From Bolinopsis microptera (Eukaryota; Ctenophora; Tentaculata; Lobata; Bolinopsidae): 60,000 bases of DNA. Location of the stretch: contig NC_087078.1 in assembly GCF_026151205.1 (NCBI RefSeq), forward strand, positions 12,075,118 through 12,135,117. The letters run 5' to 3'. Of this stretch, positions 55,001-58,366 are shown piece by piece. A program made the position numbers and the translations under genes. The notes under the pieces were generated by a model. It was not told the DNA's origin, searched no databases, and saw nothing but the letters and a program-made list of their open reading frames with translations. Numbering within the stretch: position 1 is the stretch's first letter; each line of letters begins with the position of its first letter.

Positions 55001-56861
55001 ACCAGGATTGTTATGCTAGGTAACCAGGATTGTTATGCTAGGTAACCAGGATTGTTATGCTAGGTAACTAGGATTGTTATGTTAGGTAACTAGCAGAGGC
55101 ACATATTAGGTGCGGTAAAAAAATCGAAATTATGCGGTACCGCACCCGACTATAAAGGTAAAATGTGCGGTAAGGTGCGGTAAATTTTTACCAATTATGC
55201 GGCAAATGTGCGGCGATTTTTTTCGAAATTTGTGCGGGAATTGTTCTGTTTTCTTTTGCATTTTCTCAAGGACTTTGGAAATTCTAAACGTATAACCGCC
55301 GCTCTTATCAAAAATAGGTCTGTTTATGTGTTACTGAGGGTGTAGTTCTTTACTAAGACCATGATTGAACCTATATTGAGATTCAGTTATCTGAGAACAG
55401 TGACTTGACCTGGTAGAGATCAGAAGACGCCTCTTGATAAAGTCGATCAGATCCCATGCGTGATCGCAAATATGTGACACGCTTGTTGGCATTGATTGTG
55501 AACCATTTGATCCAAGATCCATTAAGCCCACTATAAAGCCAACGCTACAACGAATAGAGCTCATTACCCTTTACACCGACTTCTTCTATTATCACCTACT
55601 TTGGATCATGGAATCTACTCAACAACTTCAACCCCTGGACTCCCTCGAGCCATTCTTAATTATGCTGGACTACGACTGTGAAAGTACGGTAACGACGAGG
55701 GTTCCATAACGGCCTGGGTCACGGTCCCGAAAGGGCCTGGGTAACGGTCCCAAAAGGGCCTGGGTCACGGTCCCGAAAGGGCCTGGGTTACGGTCCCGAA
55801 AGGGCCTGGGTCACGTGGTAACTGGGTCACGTGGCCTAGGTATGAGTTCCAAAAGGGCCTGGGTCACGGTCCCGAAAGGGCCTGGGTTACGGTCCCGAAA
55901 GGGCCTGGGTCACGTGGTAACTGGGTCACGTGGCCTAGGTATGAGTTCCAAAAGGGCCTGGGTCAGGGTCCCGAAAGGGCCTGAGTCACGGTCCTAAAAT
56001 GGCCCGACTTTTAAGTTTAACATATTTTGGTTTTTGCACTCGAAAATCTTAACGCGAAAATTTCAAAATTATGCGAAATTACGCGGAAAATGCAAGATTA
56101 TGCGGAAATATGCAGAAAATTACAAAATGTGCGGAAAACAATAAATTATGCGGAAATGTGCGGAAAACGGTAAATTGTGCGATCCCGCACCCATCGCACC
56201 TAATATGTGCCTCTGGTAACTAGGATTGTTATGTTAGGTAACTAGTATTGTTAGGCTAGGTAACTAGGATTGTTATGCTAGGTAACTAGGATTGTTATGT
56301 TAGGTAACCAGGATTGTTATGCTAGGTAACCAGGATTGTTATGCTAGGTAACTAGGATTGTTATGCTAGGTAACTAGTATTGTTATGTTAGGTAACCAGG
56401 ATTTTTAGGCTAGGTAGACAGGATCTGTTATAGATTAAATTTCTGCCCATGTCCTTACATAAAACTTTTTACAGTGAAATATCGAACCCTGAACGAATTA
56501 ATAACTGTTGCACATAAATTTCGGATTTTCATGCCTGGCGTCAATACAATTATAACTAGCTCAAAATTTCGGACCAACTTATTTCCAGCAATTTTTTAAT
56601 GTGCTGGTATTAATATGGTGCACGGGTTGAAGTATTATATTATTCATTAGTATTTACATATTTTGATATTGTTAGTGTTAATTATTTCTTTGTCTTATTT
56701 CAGACGTAGAGAAAACGGAGGATCCTTCCCTGCTGTTCCGAGGGAACTCCATAGCAACCAAAGCAGTTGATCTTTACATGAAGCTTATTGGATCAAAGTA
56801 CCTTAAAAACACGCTCGGTCTTTTCATCAGAGATGTTTATGACAACGCACAAGAGTTTGAG
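14239..56861 (+). CDS. DAB2IP/SYNGAP-like: SynGAP/DAB2IP-family RasGAP, N-terminal 489 codons in 14 exons
   Basis: The product stimulates GTP hydrolysis by Ras at membranes and synapse- or junction-like scaffolds. Coding exons: 14239-14281, 14468-14571, 14998-15076, 20151-20215, 20784-20848, 28231-28296, 29482-29608, 35367-35524, 35787-35885, 45466-45564, 46342-46470, 47224-47364, 47558-47691, 56704-56861. The lengths sum to 1467 nt, and every junction phase agrees without a stop. Domain order is a PH domain split by an insert (about residues 8-50 and 184-236, as in SynGAP), C2 (about 245-350), a linker, and the start of the RasGAP domain with LLFRGNSIATKAVD, whose Arg449 is the arginine finger. 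The rest (RasGAP core, C-terminal coiled coil) is outside the window. The start at 14239 (MELDARLEGWLY) has an in-frame TAG 21 bp upstream; extra 5' exons spliced at 14220 cannot be excluded. Confidence 0.88.
14468..14571 (+). CDS. RasGAP gene exon 2 (PH strands 2-3)
   Basis: TTTTCAG acceptor and CAG/GTCAAT donor. It reads LVWHRRYCVLEPNLKKFYVL, the W-x-R-R-Y-C-V-L signature of PH domains. Enters in phase 1 (completing the Phe codon) and ends on a codon boundary. Confidence 0.88.
14572..14997 (+). other. RasGAP intron 2
   Basis: A 426-bp AT-rich intron with a pyrimidine-rich acceptor (CTCCGTCTCTTTCAG). Nothing else is seen in it. Confidence 0.6.
14998..15076 (+). CDS. RasGAP gene exon 3
   Basis: Reads SAQSVSNSAVVRLDDDCKND then TDTREE, ending phase 1 before a weak GTTGGT donor. 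Polar, acidic; it lies at the loop of the split PH domain. Confidence 0.7.
15885..16004. repeat. (CT)n microsatellite
   Basis: CT repeats with a few CTTCTCT interruptions at the left. The Arg-Glu and Leu-Ser reading frames across it are artefacts. Confidence 0.92.
17150..18100. repeat. 28-bp minisatellite, about 34 copies
   Basis: Units contain AGGGTAGACCCCACCAGTTA followed by CTGGTAGC. Variants (CTAGTAG, CACTATTT, GGTATACC) occur in a partly periodic order, which suggests multi-unit duplications. It lies inside intron 3 and, unlike other arrays in this locus, does not touch a recognised exon. Confidence 0.93.
19200..19350. repeat. 18-bp tandem array (GGTTGCTATGGTGACTGT type)
   Basis: About seven imperfect copies. 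Read on the plus strand it gives a Gly-Cys-Tyr-Gly-rich frame and on the minus strand a Thr/Val/Ile-rich frame. Both are explained by the repeat period being a multiple of three. Confidence 0.8.
20151..20215 (+). CDS. RasGAP gene exon 4
   Basis: TTTTTCAG acceptor and TAC/GTGAGT donor. Enters in phase 1 and leaves in phase 0, reading VFDKPLDEVFDAGTTLTQIT. It supplies the phase change needed between exons 3 and 5. The sequence lies in the PH-domain insert and has no motif I know. Confidence 0.72.
20216..20783 (+). other. RasGAP intron 4
   Basis: A 568-bp intron. It contains short repeated CATCACCACCTTTTTTAG words around 20630-20690 and nothing else of note. Confidence 0.55.
20784..20848 (+). 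CDS. RasGAP gene exon 5 (basic stretch of PH insert)
   Basis: Reads RISKRIKSSGVRLSTRNTSI, resembling the basic segment found at the same place in SynGAP and DAB2IP. Phase 0 in, phase 2 out, GTGAGT donor. Confidence 0.78.
20873..20912. repeat. tandem TGTCACGTGGTG repeat with E-boxes
   Basis: Three to four near copies, each with the palindrome CACGTG, directly downstream of the exon 5 donor. Confidence 0.7.
21340..21460. repeat. AT-rich simple tandem repeat
   Basis: Irregular repeats of ATACTACTATATAAC and ATACTACTATATA within intron 5. Confidence 0.75.
22888..23457 (-). CDS. small secreted coiled-coil, Cys-rich protein (189 aa), unrecognised
   Basis: A single open exon on the minus strand, nested in RasGAP intron 5. 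Residues 1-14 (MFHLLLLPSLALAV) form a signal peptide. Residues 18-90 show heptad-like spacing of Leu/Ile/Val and many Gln, Glu and Arg, so a coiled coil is expected. The C-terminal half contains eight cysteines (ACSH, SCAMVC, TNCV, DACRS, VCCCGL), enough for four disulfides. The base composition is clearly more GC-rich than the surrounding intron, which supports real coding. Pairing of an oligomerising stalk with a Cys-rich head is common in secreted invertebrate lectin-like proteins, but I do not recognise the family. Additional exons at either end are possible. Confidence 0.7.
   Translation of the reverse strand: MFHLLLLPSLALAVRHSTDQETRQIVEKLHGVVSKQGGLIEELSRTVSDQSAHIQQLQLEDQDQETEIRILRHKLKGLNRKMGDLQWDSIHASASAACSHLKPSMTKTVMPFVEEVSCAMVCATSNTRFTNCVAMIRFNVMKTGRMVEAVPFGEIWVRTDACRSSSYTLGTELLKEDTLGFYSVCCCGL
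25555..25685 (+). promoter_or_regulatory. candidate internal promoter
   Basis: A GC-richer patch in AT-rich intron contains an E-box (CACACGTGTC), then TATTTAAAAGCGCGGG at 25633 and CAGCAGTCGG about 30 bp downstream, the spacing of a TATA box and initiator. If used on the plus strand it would give a RasGAP transcript beginning upstream of exon 6. There is no direct evidence of use. Confidence 0.25.
28231..28296 (+). CDS. RasGAP gene exon 6
   Basis: AACAG acceptor and GA/GTGAGT donor. It reads NRSASEKAVNILGIDRTMSC. Its 66 nt start and end in phase 2, so skipping it keeps the frame. The EKA-x-x-ILGI-x-R-x-x-S pattern recurs in exon 7. Confidence 0.8.
28297..29481 (+). other. RasGAP intron 6
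   Basis: 1.2 kb of AT-rich sequence without recognisable features. Confidence 0.5.
29482..29608 (+). CDS. RasGAP gene exon 7
   Basis: Reads ESPVTEKAGAILGINRAQSV and continues to a polar tail ending NQANPM. Phase 2 in, phase 0 out. The last bases CCAGGCTAACCCCATG and the GTAGGT donor are the first unit of a tandem array (29590-29965). Confidence 0.82.
29590..29965 (+). repeat. about 43-bp tandem array carrying the exon 7 donor
   Basis: Nine units, each with a version of ACCAAGCTAACATCATG followed by GTAG or GCAG and then GATGACGTCATC. The first unit is the end of exon 7 with its true donor; later units alternate between GT and GC at the donor position. Four units contain a perfect CRE palindrome TGACGTCA (29665, 29708, 29751, 29839). 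Confidence 0.85.
30715..30800. repeat. 21-bp tandem array with E-boxes
   Basis: Four to five copies of AACACGTGCCAGCACTTCACT. Because the period is 21, the minus strand reads a repeated heptad VLARVSE, which is an artefact. Confidence 0.88.
31435..33960 (-). mobile_element. Penelope-like retroelement, probably 5'-truncated
   Basis: One long minus-strand reading frame encodes the RT and GIY-YIG endonuclease. A probable short 3' untranslated region lies at 31435-31537. No long terminal or inverted repeats were found around it. The frame is GC-richer than the surrounding intron. Confidence 0.88.
31538..33952 (-). CDS. Penelope-like reverse transcriptase with GIY-YIG endonuclease
   Basis: The frame is open for 804 codons from just after an in-frame TGA (33953-33955) to TAA at 31538. 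It has no obvious upstream ATG; VINLSGQTLS at 33565 is an internal Penelope motif, not a start. RT landmarks in order: GQPKIHKPGAPIRPVVSFYN, LDVQSLYTSCD, GGTMGSPLIVELAE, then HFVDDGLGSF with the two catalytic aspartates. Near the C terminus TIYEISCSQCPSKYAGQTYR is the GIY-YIG nuclease start, where Tyr-Ala-Gly replaces the more common Tyr-Ile/Val-Gly, preceded by a C-x2-C pair. The lack of stops suggests a young copy. The missing start suggests 5' truncation or a start supplied by splicing. Confidence 0.9.
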   Translation of the reverse strand, partial: LTNPLSTKRSTEVLTHASNLLITERLNHYRLKYAQHKRTYEHNLRHIESLITPQYFQKLGHLNTKKSSYTHRKQLLTHQKKFAVLLSEYDTPFLSPYDTLKTLDIPSPTFHGPLLKTSPTPKKDTTAKTVINLSGQTLSTAETDVLSLGLKFVPTPTSDPTPDLAPLIQNITKQLGEGMEASATYQVTSVLSKFDNKRDMTTDNLTPQQRTALKSLKSKKSELKFLPADKGNATVVLTHDQYITKVTDHLSSGSYTLLTKDPTQSVTTKLQKVLKKLHTDKKITTDLYHKMRNLHPRWPQLYGQPKIHKPGAPIRPVVSFYNTPLQALHKVLASFLKPLAQNPLRLKDSSDFKHRFDSSLNPSFHYHASLDVQSLYTSCDMRLALKTVISSFEQNPSRLPSNVTTTTIGSLINFCLDNSYLEFNGSFYSQDEGGTMGSPLIVELAEIRLAEIETLALSSCPDPPNTYSHFVDDGLGSFRDRNHAESFLTFLNSLTEDLNFTQEHPSTDGTIPFLDVLIHPDKSTSVYRKPTHTNLYTKYSSCTTNSSKNAVIRSLTRRAHNICSPQHLDDELQTVRHVCLQNGFPPHRITTIMDEVQRKFTNPSRHQSLASFNRQTREHTLSVSLPFHPSLSKPISKILGQHDIKVTHSSATSLRNLLTKTKTTPPTHLAPNTIYEISCSQCPSKYAGQTYRPLVHRMKEHERCYRLNNAIDESTDRIKSAPAHHALTTGHTISWNNIEVLKSLTSRTQLDLTEHAAIQIRQPAMNRTDRAPKCSSLWDPILPKIAKSLKSRPSGISFSTSTED
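35367..35524 (+). CDS. RasGAP gene exon 8 (second half of PH domain)
   Basis: CCTCAG acceptor, phase 0 in and phase 2 out. It reads VWTVYLGSDSPPLIRVVHQS, later FCVETKKRSFYLACRSDLEL and NRWID. F-x-V-E-T, the strand SFYLACRS and the helix ending R-W-I are the second half of a SynGAP/DAB2IP-type PH domain. Confidence 0.92.
35787..35885 (+). CDS. RasGAP gene exon 9 (start of C2 domain)
   Basis: Reads SLQHVVDPMKEERVQLDQSL then TVWIVEAKHLPKKR. The L-x-V-W-I-V-E-A-K-x-L-P-x-K-K motif is the first C2 strand of SynGAP/DAB2IP proteins. Phase 2 at both ends. Confidence 0.94.
36791..37309. repeat. 258-bp tandem duplication
   Basis: Two nearly identical copies, 36791-37048 and 37052-37309, both starting AGGTTTCATATATACCTTCA. 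The few differences cluster near the middle (around TTCCATAGG versus TTCGTACG). Confidence 0.92.
38129..39262 (-). CDS. secreted pentraxin/LamG-like protein with coiled coil (377 aa)
   Basis: Single-exon minus-strand gene nested in RasGAP intron 9. Residues 1-22 are a signal peptide (MFRFIMFIVSIIIALLG). Residues 25-205 form a pentraxin/laminin-G-like jelly roll: FSICLWIKK with Cys57, then YPYCSTWSL with Cys116 (the likely disulfide partner; the signature H-x-C-x-S/T-W is present except for the His), FKVYVNGQLVG, GGNFVLGNM and FGGEMFNMNVFSKELTAVEI. Residues 232-330 are a strong coiled coil ending in three near-identical heptads (SELEDTQ). A 45-residue basic/aromatic tail follows, including Cys335. 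Such proteins usually act as secreted oligomeric recognition lectins. The coiled coil sits after the lectin domain, the reverse of neuronal pentraxins. A partial copy of its 5' end lies at 44488-45166. Confidence 0.88.
   Translation of the reverse strand: MFRFIMFIVSIIIALLGTTTAEGDSKSYIALRFAYDESSVISFSPEMNALTDKFSICLWIKKLQSHGSNPTPFAYKNTEIFMSDSGYYNRLFQSGALDNVLTSKFTTARGSWYPYCSTWSLATRTFKVYVNGQLVGTQTTPSGRKLQTGGNFVLGNMRPSSGHKFGGEMFNMNVFSKELTAVEIATMAARGFCADIPEDLQTSRVIKWGEILKLTRSGTVTDFIDPKCAEAAVLKVEELLSQLDEVESGATATQRNLQSAVSEKNSLKLSQNLTQAELLKVQGLFNSTQEDLEEVKRELNETKSALVDTQSELEDAQSELEDTQSELRNVTEYKCPINKGNVTKWDIFYSPIYYKKPFTRRLYQQLRTTWDSVSSKI
39945..40500. repeat. segmental duplication, copy A (uninterrupted)
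   Basis: Homologous to 40605-40783 plus 41655-41970. Shared words include CGTGTAATTTCCGAACGGC, GGTGGTAAGTGGTTTAATTG and CAACTGCGATAGTGAAGTCC. Copy A contains three to four tandem AGAGATATGGGACTGGTA units (40018-40110) and a G18 run (40242-40259). It preserves the empty site of the element in copy B. Confidence 0.8.
40605..41970. repeat. segmental duplication, copy B (split by an element)
   Basis: The two halves align in order to copy A and are separated only by the TTAA-flanked element at 40784-41654. Confidence 0.75.
40784..41654. mobile_element. piggyBac-like non-autonomous element with poly-G termini
   Basis: The ends are inverted repeats, GGCCACAG followed by a G28 run on the left and C14 then CTGTGGCC on the right. 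They are flanked by TTAA on both sides (40780-40783 and 41655-41658). The related copy A shows a single TTAA at the matching place, so this is a true insertion with TTAA duplication, the hallmark of piggyBac. No transposase frame is present. Internal GAGGTTAACC-type inverted words occur around 41112-41160 and 41500-41520. Confidence 0.82.
42301..42375 (-). CDS. signal-anchor gene exon 4 (terminal)
   Basis: TTTACAG acceptor, 24 codons (GLQNDGPHESGHLTLQDLYN then VRHV) and TAA. Enters in phase 0. Confidence 0.68.
   Translation of the reverse strand, partial: GLQNDGPHESGHLTLQDLYNVRHV
42301..44171 (-). CDS. four-exon gene for a 149-aa signal-anchor protein, unrecognised
   Basis: Minus-strand exons: 44084-44171, 43687-43858, 42558-42672 and 42301-42375 (450 nt including TAA). 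All have GT-AG junctions and consistent phase (1, 2, 0). Residues 1-3 are basic (MKK) and residues 4-22 are a hydrophobic helix followed by WKSGYS, typical of a type II signal anchor. The luminal/extracellular part has a Ser/Thr stretch, five prolines (57-61, HVYPPPPPAQHY), an aromatic segment (YNIFLMHAEYNYQFLMSKLP) and a soluble-looking tail with one Cys (106). I do not recognise the family; it is far shorter than glycosyl- or sulfotransferases with this type of N terminus. Exon 3 uses an acceptor reading CAGATTAG; the CAG 5 nt upstream would break the frame. It lies antisense inside RasGAP intron 9. Confidence 0.68.
42558..42672 (-). CDS. signal-anchor gene exon 3
   Basis: Reads SDQIYQFVLTEFGQTDFQCL and on to IEKRNQ before a CAG/GTTAAG donor. 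Two nearby AG acceptors are possible; only the downstream one keeps the reading frame with exon 2. Confidence 0.7.
42673..43686 (-). other. signal-anchor gene intron 2, mostly tandem array
   Basis: About 880 of the 1014 bases are the 67-bp array that begins at the exon 2 donor; the remainder carries the pyrimidine tract and acceptor of exon 3. Confidence 0.65.
42811..43695 (-). repeat. 67-bp tandem array carrying the exon 2 donor, 13 copies
   Basis: The unit on the plus strand begins CTTACCTGTCTGCCTGCAAC; read on the coding strand it is GGCAGACAG/GTAAGAG, identical to the true exon 2 donor at 43687/43686. Units are almost identical over 13 repeats (start positions 42811 to 43682 at exactly 67-bp steps), so the expansion is recent or homogenised. 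Just before each donor copy the unit reads GTGTTGCAG, an acceptor-like word. Confidence 0.95.
43687..43858 (-). CDS. signal-anchor gene exon 2
   Basis: GTTACAG acceptor; reads VTTRLSSPISSYPTGTEYRD, then LSQHVYPPPPPAQHYNIFLM and HAEYNYQFLMSKLPAD. Ends in phase 2 at ACAG/GTAAGAG, the seed of the adjacent array. An alternative acceptor (TTTCCAG at about 43827) would not be in phase with exon 1. Confidence 0.72.
44084..44171 (-). CDS. signal-anchor gene exon 1
   Basis: ATG at 44171 encoding MKKSIILAVLISLCCFTLFL then VWKSGYSYQ, ending in phase 1 at a GTGAGA donor. The hydrophobic helix after a short basic start marks a signal anchor. Confidence 0.65.
44479..45166 (-). pseudogene. partial copy of the pentraxin-like gene 5' end
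   Basis: Aligns to 39147-39841 including about 580 bp upstream of the start codon. It keeps the ATG (44607) and the first 37 or so residues (MFRFIVFIVSIVIALLG, then TTTAEGDSKSYTALRFAYDG), then diverges and stops after HIL. No lectin or coiled-coil part follows, so it is a 5' fragment rather than a second gene, unless it donates a signal peptide exon to something unseen. Confidence 0.85.
45466..45564 (+). CDS. RasGAP gene exon 10 (C2 domain)
   Basis: Reads YFVELYLDNMFCCRTVTKPV then KEMLFWGENFKF. R-Y-x-x-E-L-x-L-D-x-x-x-x-x-R-T and F-W-G-E-x-F-x-F are hallmark C2 motifs of the SynGAP/DAB2IP family. Phase 2 at both ends. Confidence 0.95.
45565..46341 (+). other. RasGAP intron 10
   Basis: A 777-bp intron with a chance 103-codon frame (45731-46042) that shows no domain. 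Nothing else seen. Confidence 0.5.
46342..46470 (+). CDS. RasGAP gene exon 11 (C2 domain)
   Basis: Reads DLRQFQKLKIVLRRENKNKK then ACVIGETEIHVKDLTLGLEH. The strand L-x-I-V-L-x-R followed by a lysine-rich loop and I-G-x-x-x-I-x-V matches late C2 strands. Phase 2 both ends. Confidence 0.92.
46471..47223 (+). other. RasGAP intron 11
   Basis: A 753-bp intron, two thirds of which is a TA-flanked MITE (46604-47109). Confidence 0.6.
46604..47109. mobile_element. TA-flanked MITE (506 bp), copy 2
   Basis: Inverted ends CCTTACAAGACATATTTAT, flanked by TA at 46602-46603 and 47110-47111. Subterminal words around GAAATTTTGG and GAAAATATGGCGAAAT are shared by both ends. Related to the element at 13572-14172. 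Confidence 0.78.
47224..47364 (+). CDS. RasGAP gene exon 12 (linker to RasGAP domain)
   Basis: Reads KEPQIRLKLKLQILTILPLN followed by FYESLLTFLASK. I-R-L-K-x-x-x-Q-x-x-x-I-L-P-x-x-x-Y is the conserved strand and helix between C2 and RasGAP in this family. GTAAGA donor. Confidence 0.92.
47558..47691 (+). CDS. RasGAP gene exon 13 (start of RasGAP domain)
   Basis: Reads LCKVLEPHLNVRQKEDLANL, then LLHVLHDFQKARDFLEEIVM, matching L-C-x-x-L-E-P-x-L-x-x-K-x-K-E-x-x-A of DAB2IP/SynGAP. Ends GTTATGCTAG/GTAACT in phase 1. This exon end is the unit of the giant satellite that follows. Confidence 0.94.
55094..56215. mobile_element. hAT-like non-autonomous element inside the satellite (1122 bp)
   Basis: Inverted ends CAGAGGCACATATTAGGTGC with an 8-bp target duplication GTAACTAG (55086-55093 and 56216-56223), which is a piece of the satellite unit and fits nTnnnnAn. 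Many subterminal ATGCGG/GTGCGG words at both ends, as in hAT elements. No transposase frame. Confidence 0.9.
55690..56005. repeat. GC-rich minisatellite inside the hAT-like element
   Basis: About a dozen copies of a 22- to 23-bp unit such as GGGCCTGGGTCACGGTCCCG, with two interspersed GTCACGTGG blocks. An open frame over it is an artefact. Confidence 0.85.
56704..56861 (+). CDS. RasGAP gene exon 14 (RasGAP domain with arginine finger)
   Basis: Reads DVEKTEDPSLLFRGNSIATK, then AVDLYMKLIGSKYLKNTLGL and FIRDVYDNAQEFE. L-F-R-G-N-S is the arginine-finger loop of RasGAPs (Arg449 of this model). Ends on a codon boundary at a GTTTGA donor; reading through gives a stop at once. Confidence 0.94.
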
Positions 56862-57418
56862 GTTTGAACATACAATATATGTGGATTCTCGTGGGGAGGT
56901 GAGGTACATTTCTTTCAGCAGAAGAAAGAAGTGATGCACATTTTGCATTATGGAACGCTTGTGCCGTGTATTGGTTGAAATCTTAGTTGAATTGTATACA
57001 ACTAATTGGTTCCTGGGTAGAGTTAAACTTGAGTGCTGTAAACGAACTCTGGGAAAAGCAGCGCTCATAGTAAACAGCGCTCATAGTAAAATTTTATTTA
57101 TGGAAACTTGCCGAAATATAGAACAATTCGAGAGAAAAATAATGATGAAGAAATAAATAAAAGATGGTAGATTTATAGGTGCAATCCTGAATATTACTAA
57201 CACATTTCTATGGGCTACTTTTGGGACTTTCGGGCAGGACGACAGTTATCATCTGTGTAGCTTCTACATGTTAGATTTTAGCCGAGGTGATGAAAGGAAA
57301 AAATGGTAGCAGCATTATAATATCCCGATAATATAAAGAATATTTTAATAATGCTACGTAATAAGCTAAGGGAATCCCCACCAGAGATTCAAGTTCGCGT
57401 GATATTAGAGTATTATAT
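56862..57418. other. RasGAP intron 14, no gene seen
   Basis: AT-rich intron start with chance short frames; no exon 15 recognised. Confidence 0.5.
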
Positions 57419-57913
57419 CCACCAGCGTGCGCTTTTTCGCATAGCGGGCTCTCACCAGCCCGCTGTCAAAGGGCCCGATATCTCTACAGCCCGCTCATGA
57501 TATAGCCCGCTAACAAGTGACATTTAATTTGACCAGTAGCAATATAGCCCGGAGTTCTCTAAAATATTTTCATAGCACGGAGATATATATATTTGATTTT
57601 TGTGTCCGGTAGGGCTGCTCGTGAGCAGATGACATGATACTTTGATTTATATCCACCAGCGTGCGCTTTTTCGCATAGCGGGCTCTCACCAGCCCGCTGT
57701 AAAAGGGCCCGATATCTTTACAGCCCGCTCATGATATAGCCCGTTAACAAGTGACATTTAATTTGACCAGTAGCAATATAGCCCGGAGTTCTCTAAAATA
57801 TTTTCAGTTTCTGTATCGTCTCCTTGTGAAATTCCTTATTACACTGACTATATATACATTTTATTTTTGTGTCCGGTAGGATCATGCAGCTCGTGAGCAG
57901 ATGACATGATACT

Positions 57914-58102
57914 TTGATTTATATCAAAGTTATTATAACACACTACATAATAGACATCAGCACTATAATCGGTCACCCTATATTATTGATATTCATCGTC
58001 ACTGACATTACATTCATTATTCCCACGGCCCAGGAATGCAGTGCATCTCCAGCCCCTATATACGACACACCCCTTTATGATTGGCTTACATTGAACAAAT
58101 GA
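57914..58102 (+). CDS. small hydrophobic ORF (62 aa) in foldback copy A, doubtful
   Basis: The frame contains STIIGHPILLIFIVTDITFI, one possible membrane helix, then QECSASPAPIYDTPLYDWLT. It is repeated identically in copy C (59193-59381, minus) and with two in-frame length changes in copy B (58366-58596). No known domain; probably non-coding, but the in-frame changes are noted. Confidence 0.2.
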   Translation: MIYIKVIITHYIIDISTIIGHPILLIFIVTDITFIIPTAQECSASPAPIYDTPLYDWLTLNK

Positions 58103-58253
58103 CGTGTTACCATGGTTACAACAATTAGTGGTGACCTTTTCTAGAGTTGACTTTTATACAAGCTCCATTGTTTATTTATAAAATTATATATTAACTGTAA
58201 TACGCCCGCTGGTGGATATAATCCACATCACCTCGACCTGCGGGCGGAAAAAT

Positions 58254-58366
58254 CGTATAGCACTCGGGCCCGATGGGCCCTCCGTGCTATACGAAAATAT
58301 GTCCTCCTCGGGCTAGCGCCCTCGGGGACATATGAAATATTGCACGCGCGTGCGCGTGCAATATTT
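58254..58366. repeat. cluster of three perfect or near-perfect hairpins
   Basis: In order: a CGTATAGCAC stem (58254-58293), an ATATGTCC stem (58297-58333) and an AAATATTGCACGCGC stem (58335-58366). The cluster is repeated in copy B (about 58748-58860) and inverted in copy C (about 58929-59042). Confidence 0.85.

Larger units (their letters stand above)
47682..56422 (+). repeat. 22-bp satellite derived from the exon 13 donor, about 340 copies
   Basis: Units are variants of GTTATGCTAGGTAACCAGGA plus TT. The array starts inside exon 13 (its last 10 bases) and fills most of the 9-kb intron 13. A non-repeat block of about 70 bp (ATTAAATTTCTGCCCATGTC...) recurs at 47931, 50671, 52943 and 56423, so whole blocks of array plus flank were duplicated: intervals of 2740 and 2272 bp, and 3480 bp including a 1130-bp hAT insertion. 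A block of about 450 bp is itself doubled inside the first interval. The fourth block runs into unique intron sequence. Confidence 0.95.
47692..56703 (+). other. RasGAP intron 13
   Basis: A 9.0-kb intron: satellite to 56422 with an hAT-like insertion, then about 280 bp of ordinary AT-rich DNA up to the exon 14 acceptor (TATTTCAG). Confidence 0.8.

Noticed and set aside
47682-55093. Centromeric or telomeric satellite
   Set aside because: The array starts inside an exon, lies within one intron, and its unit is the exon's own donor, so a local origin explains it better.
55815-55997. 60-codon plus-strand frame in a GC-rich repeat
   Set aside because: It is a by-product of the minisatellite inside the hAT-like element.
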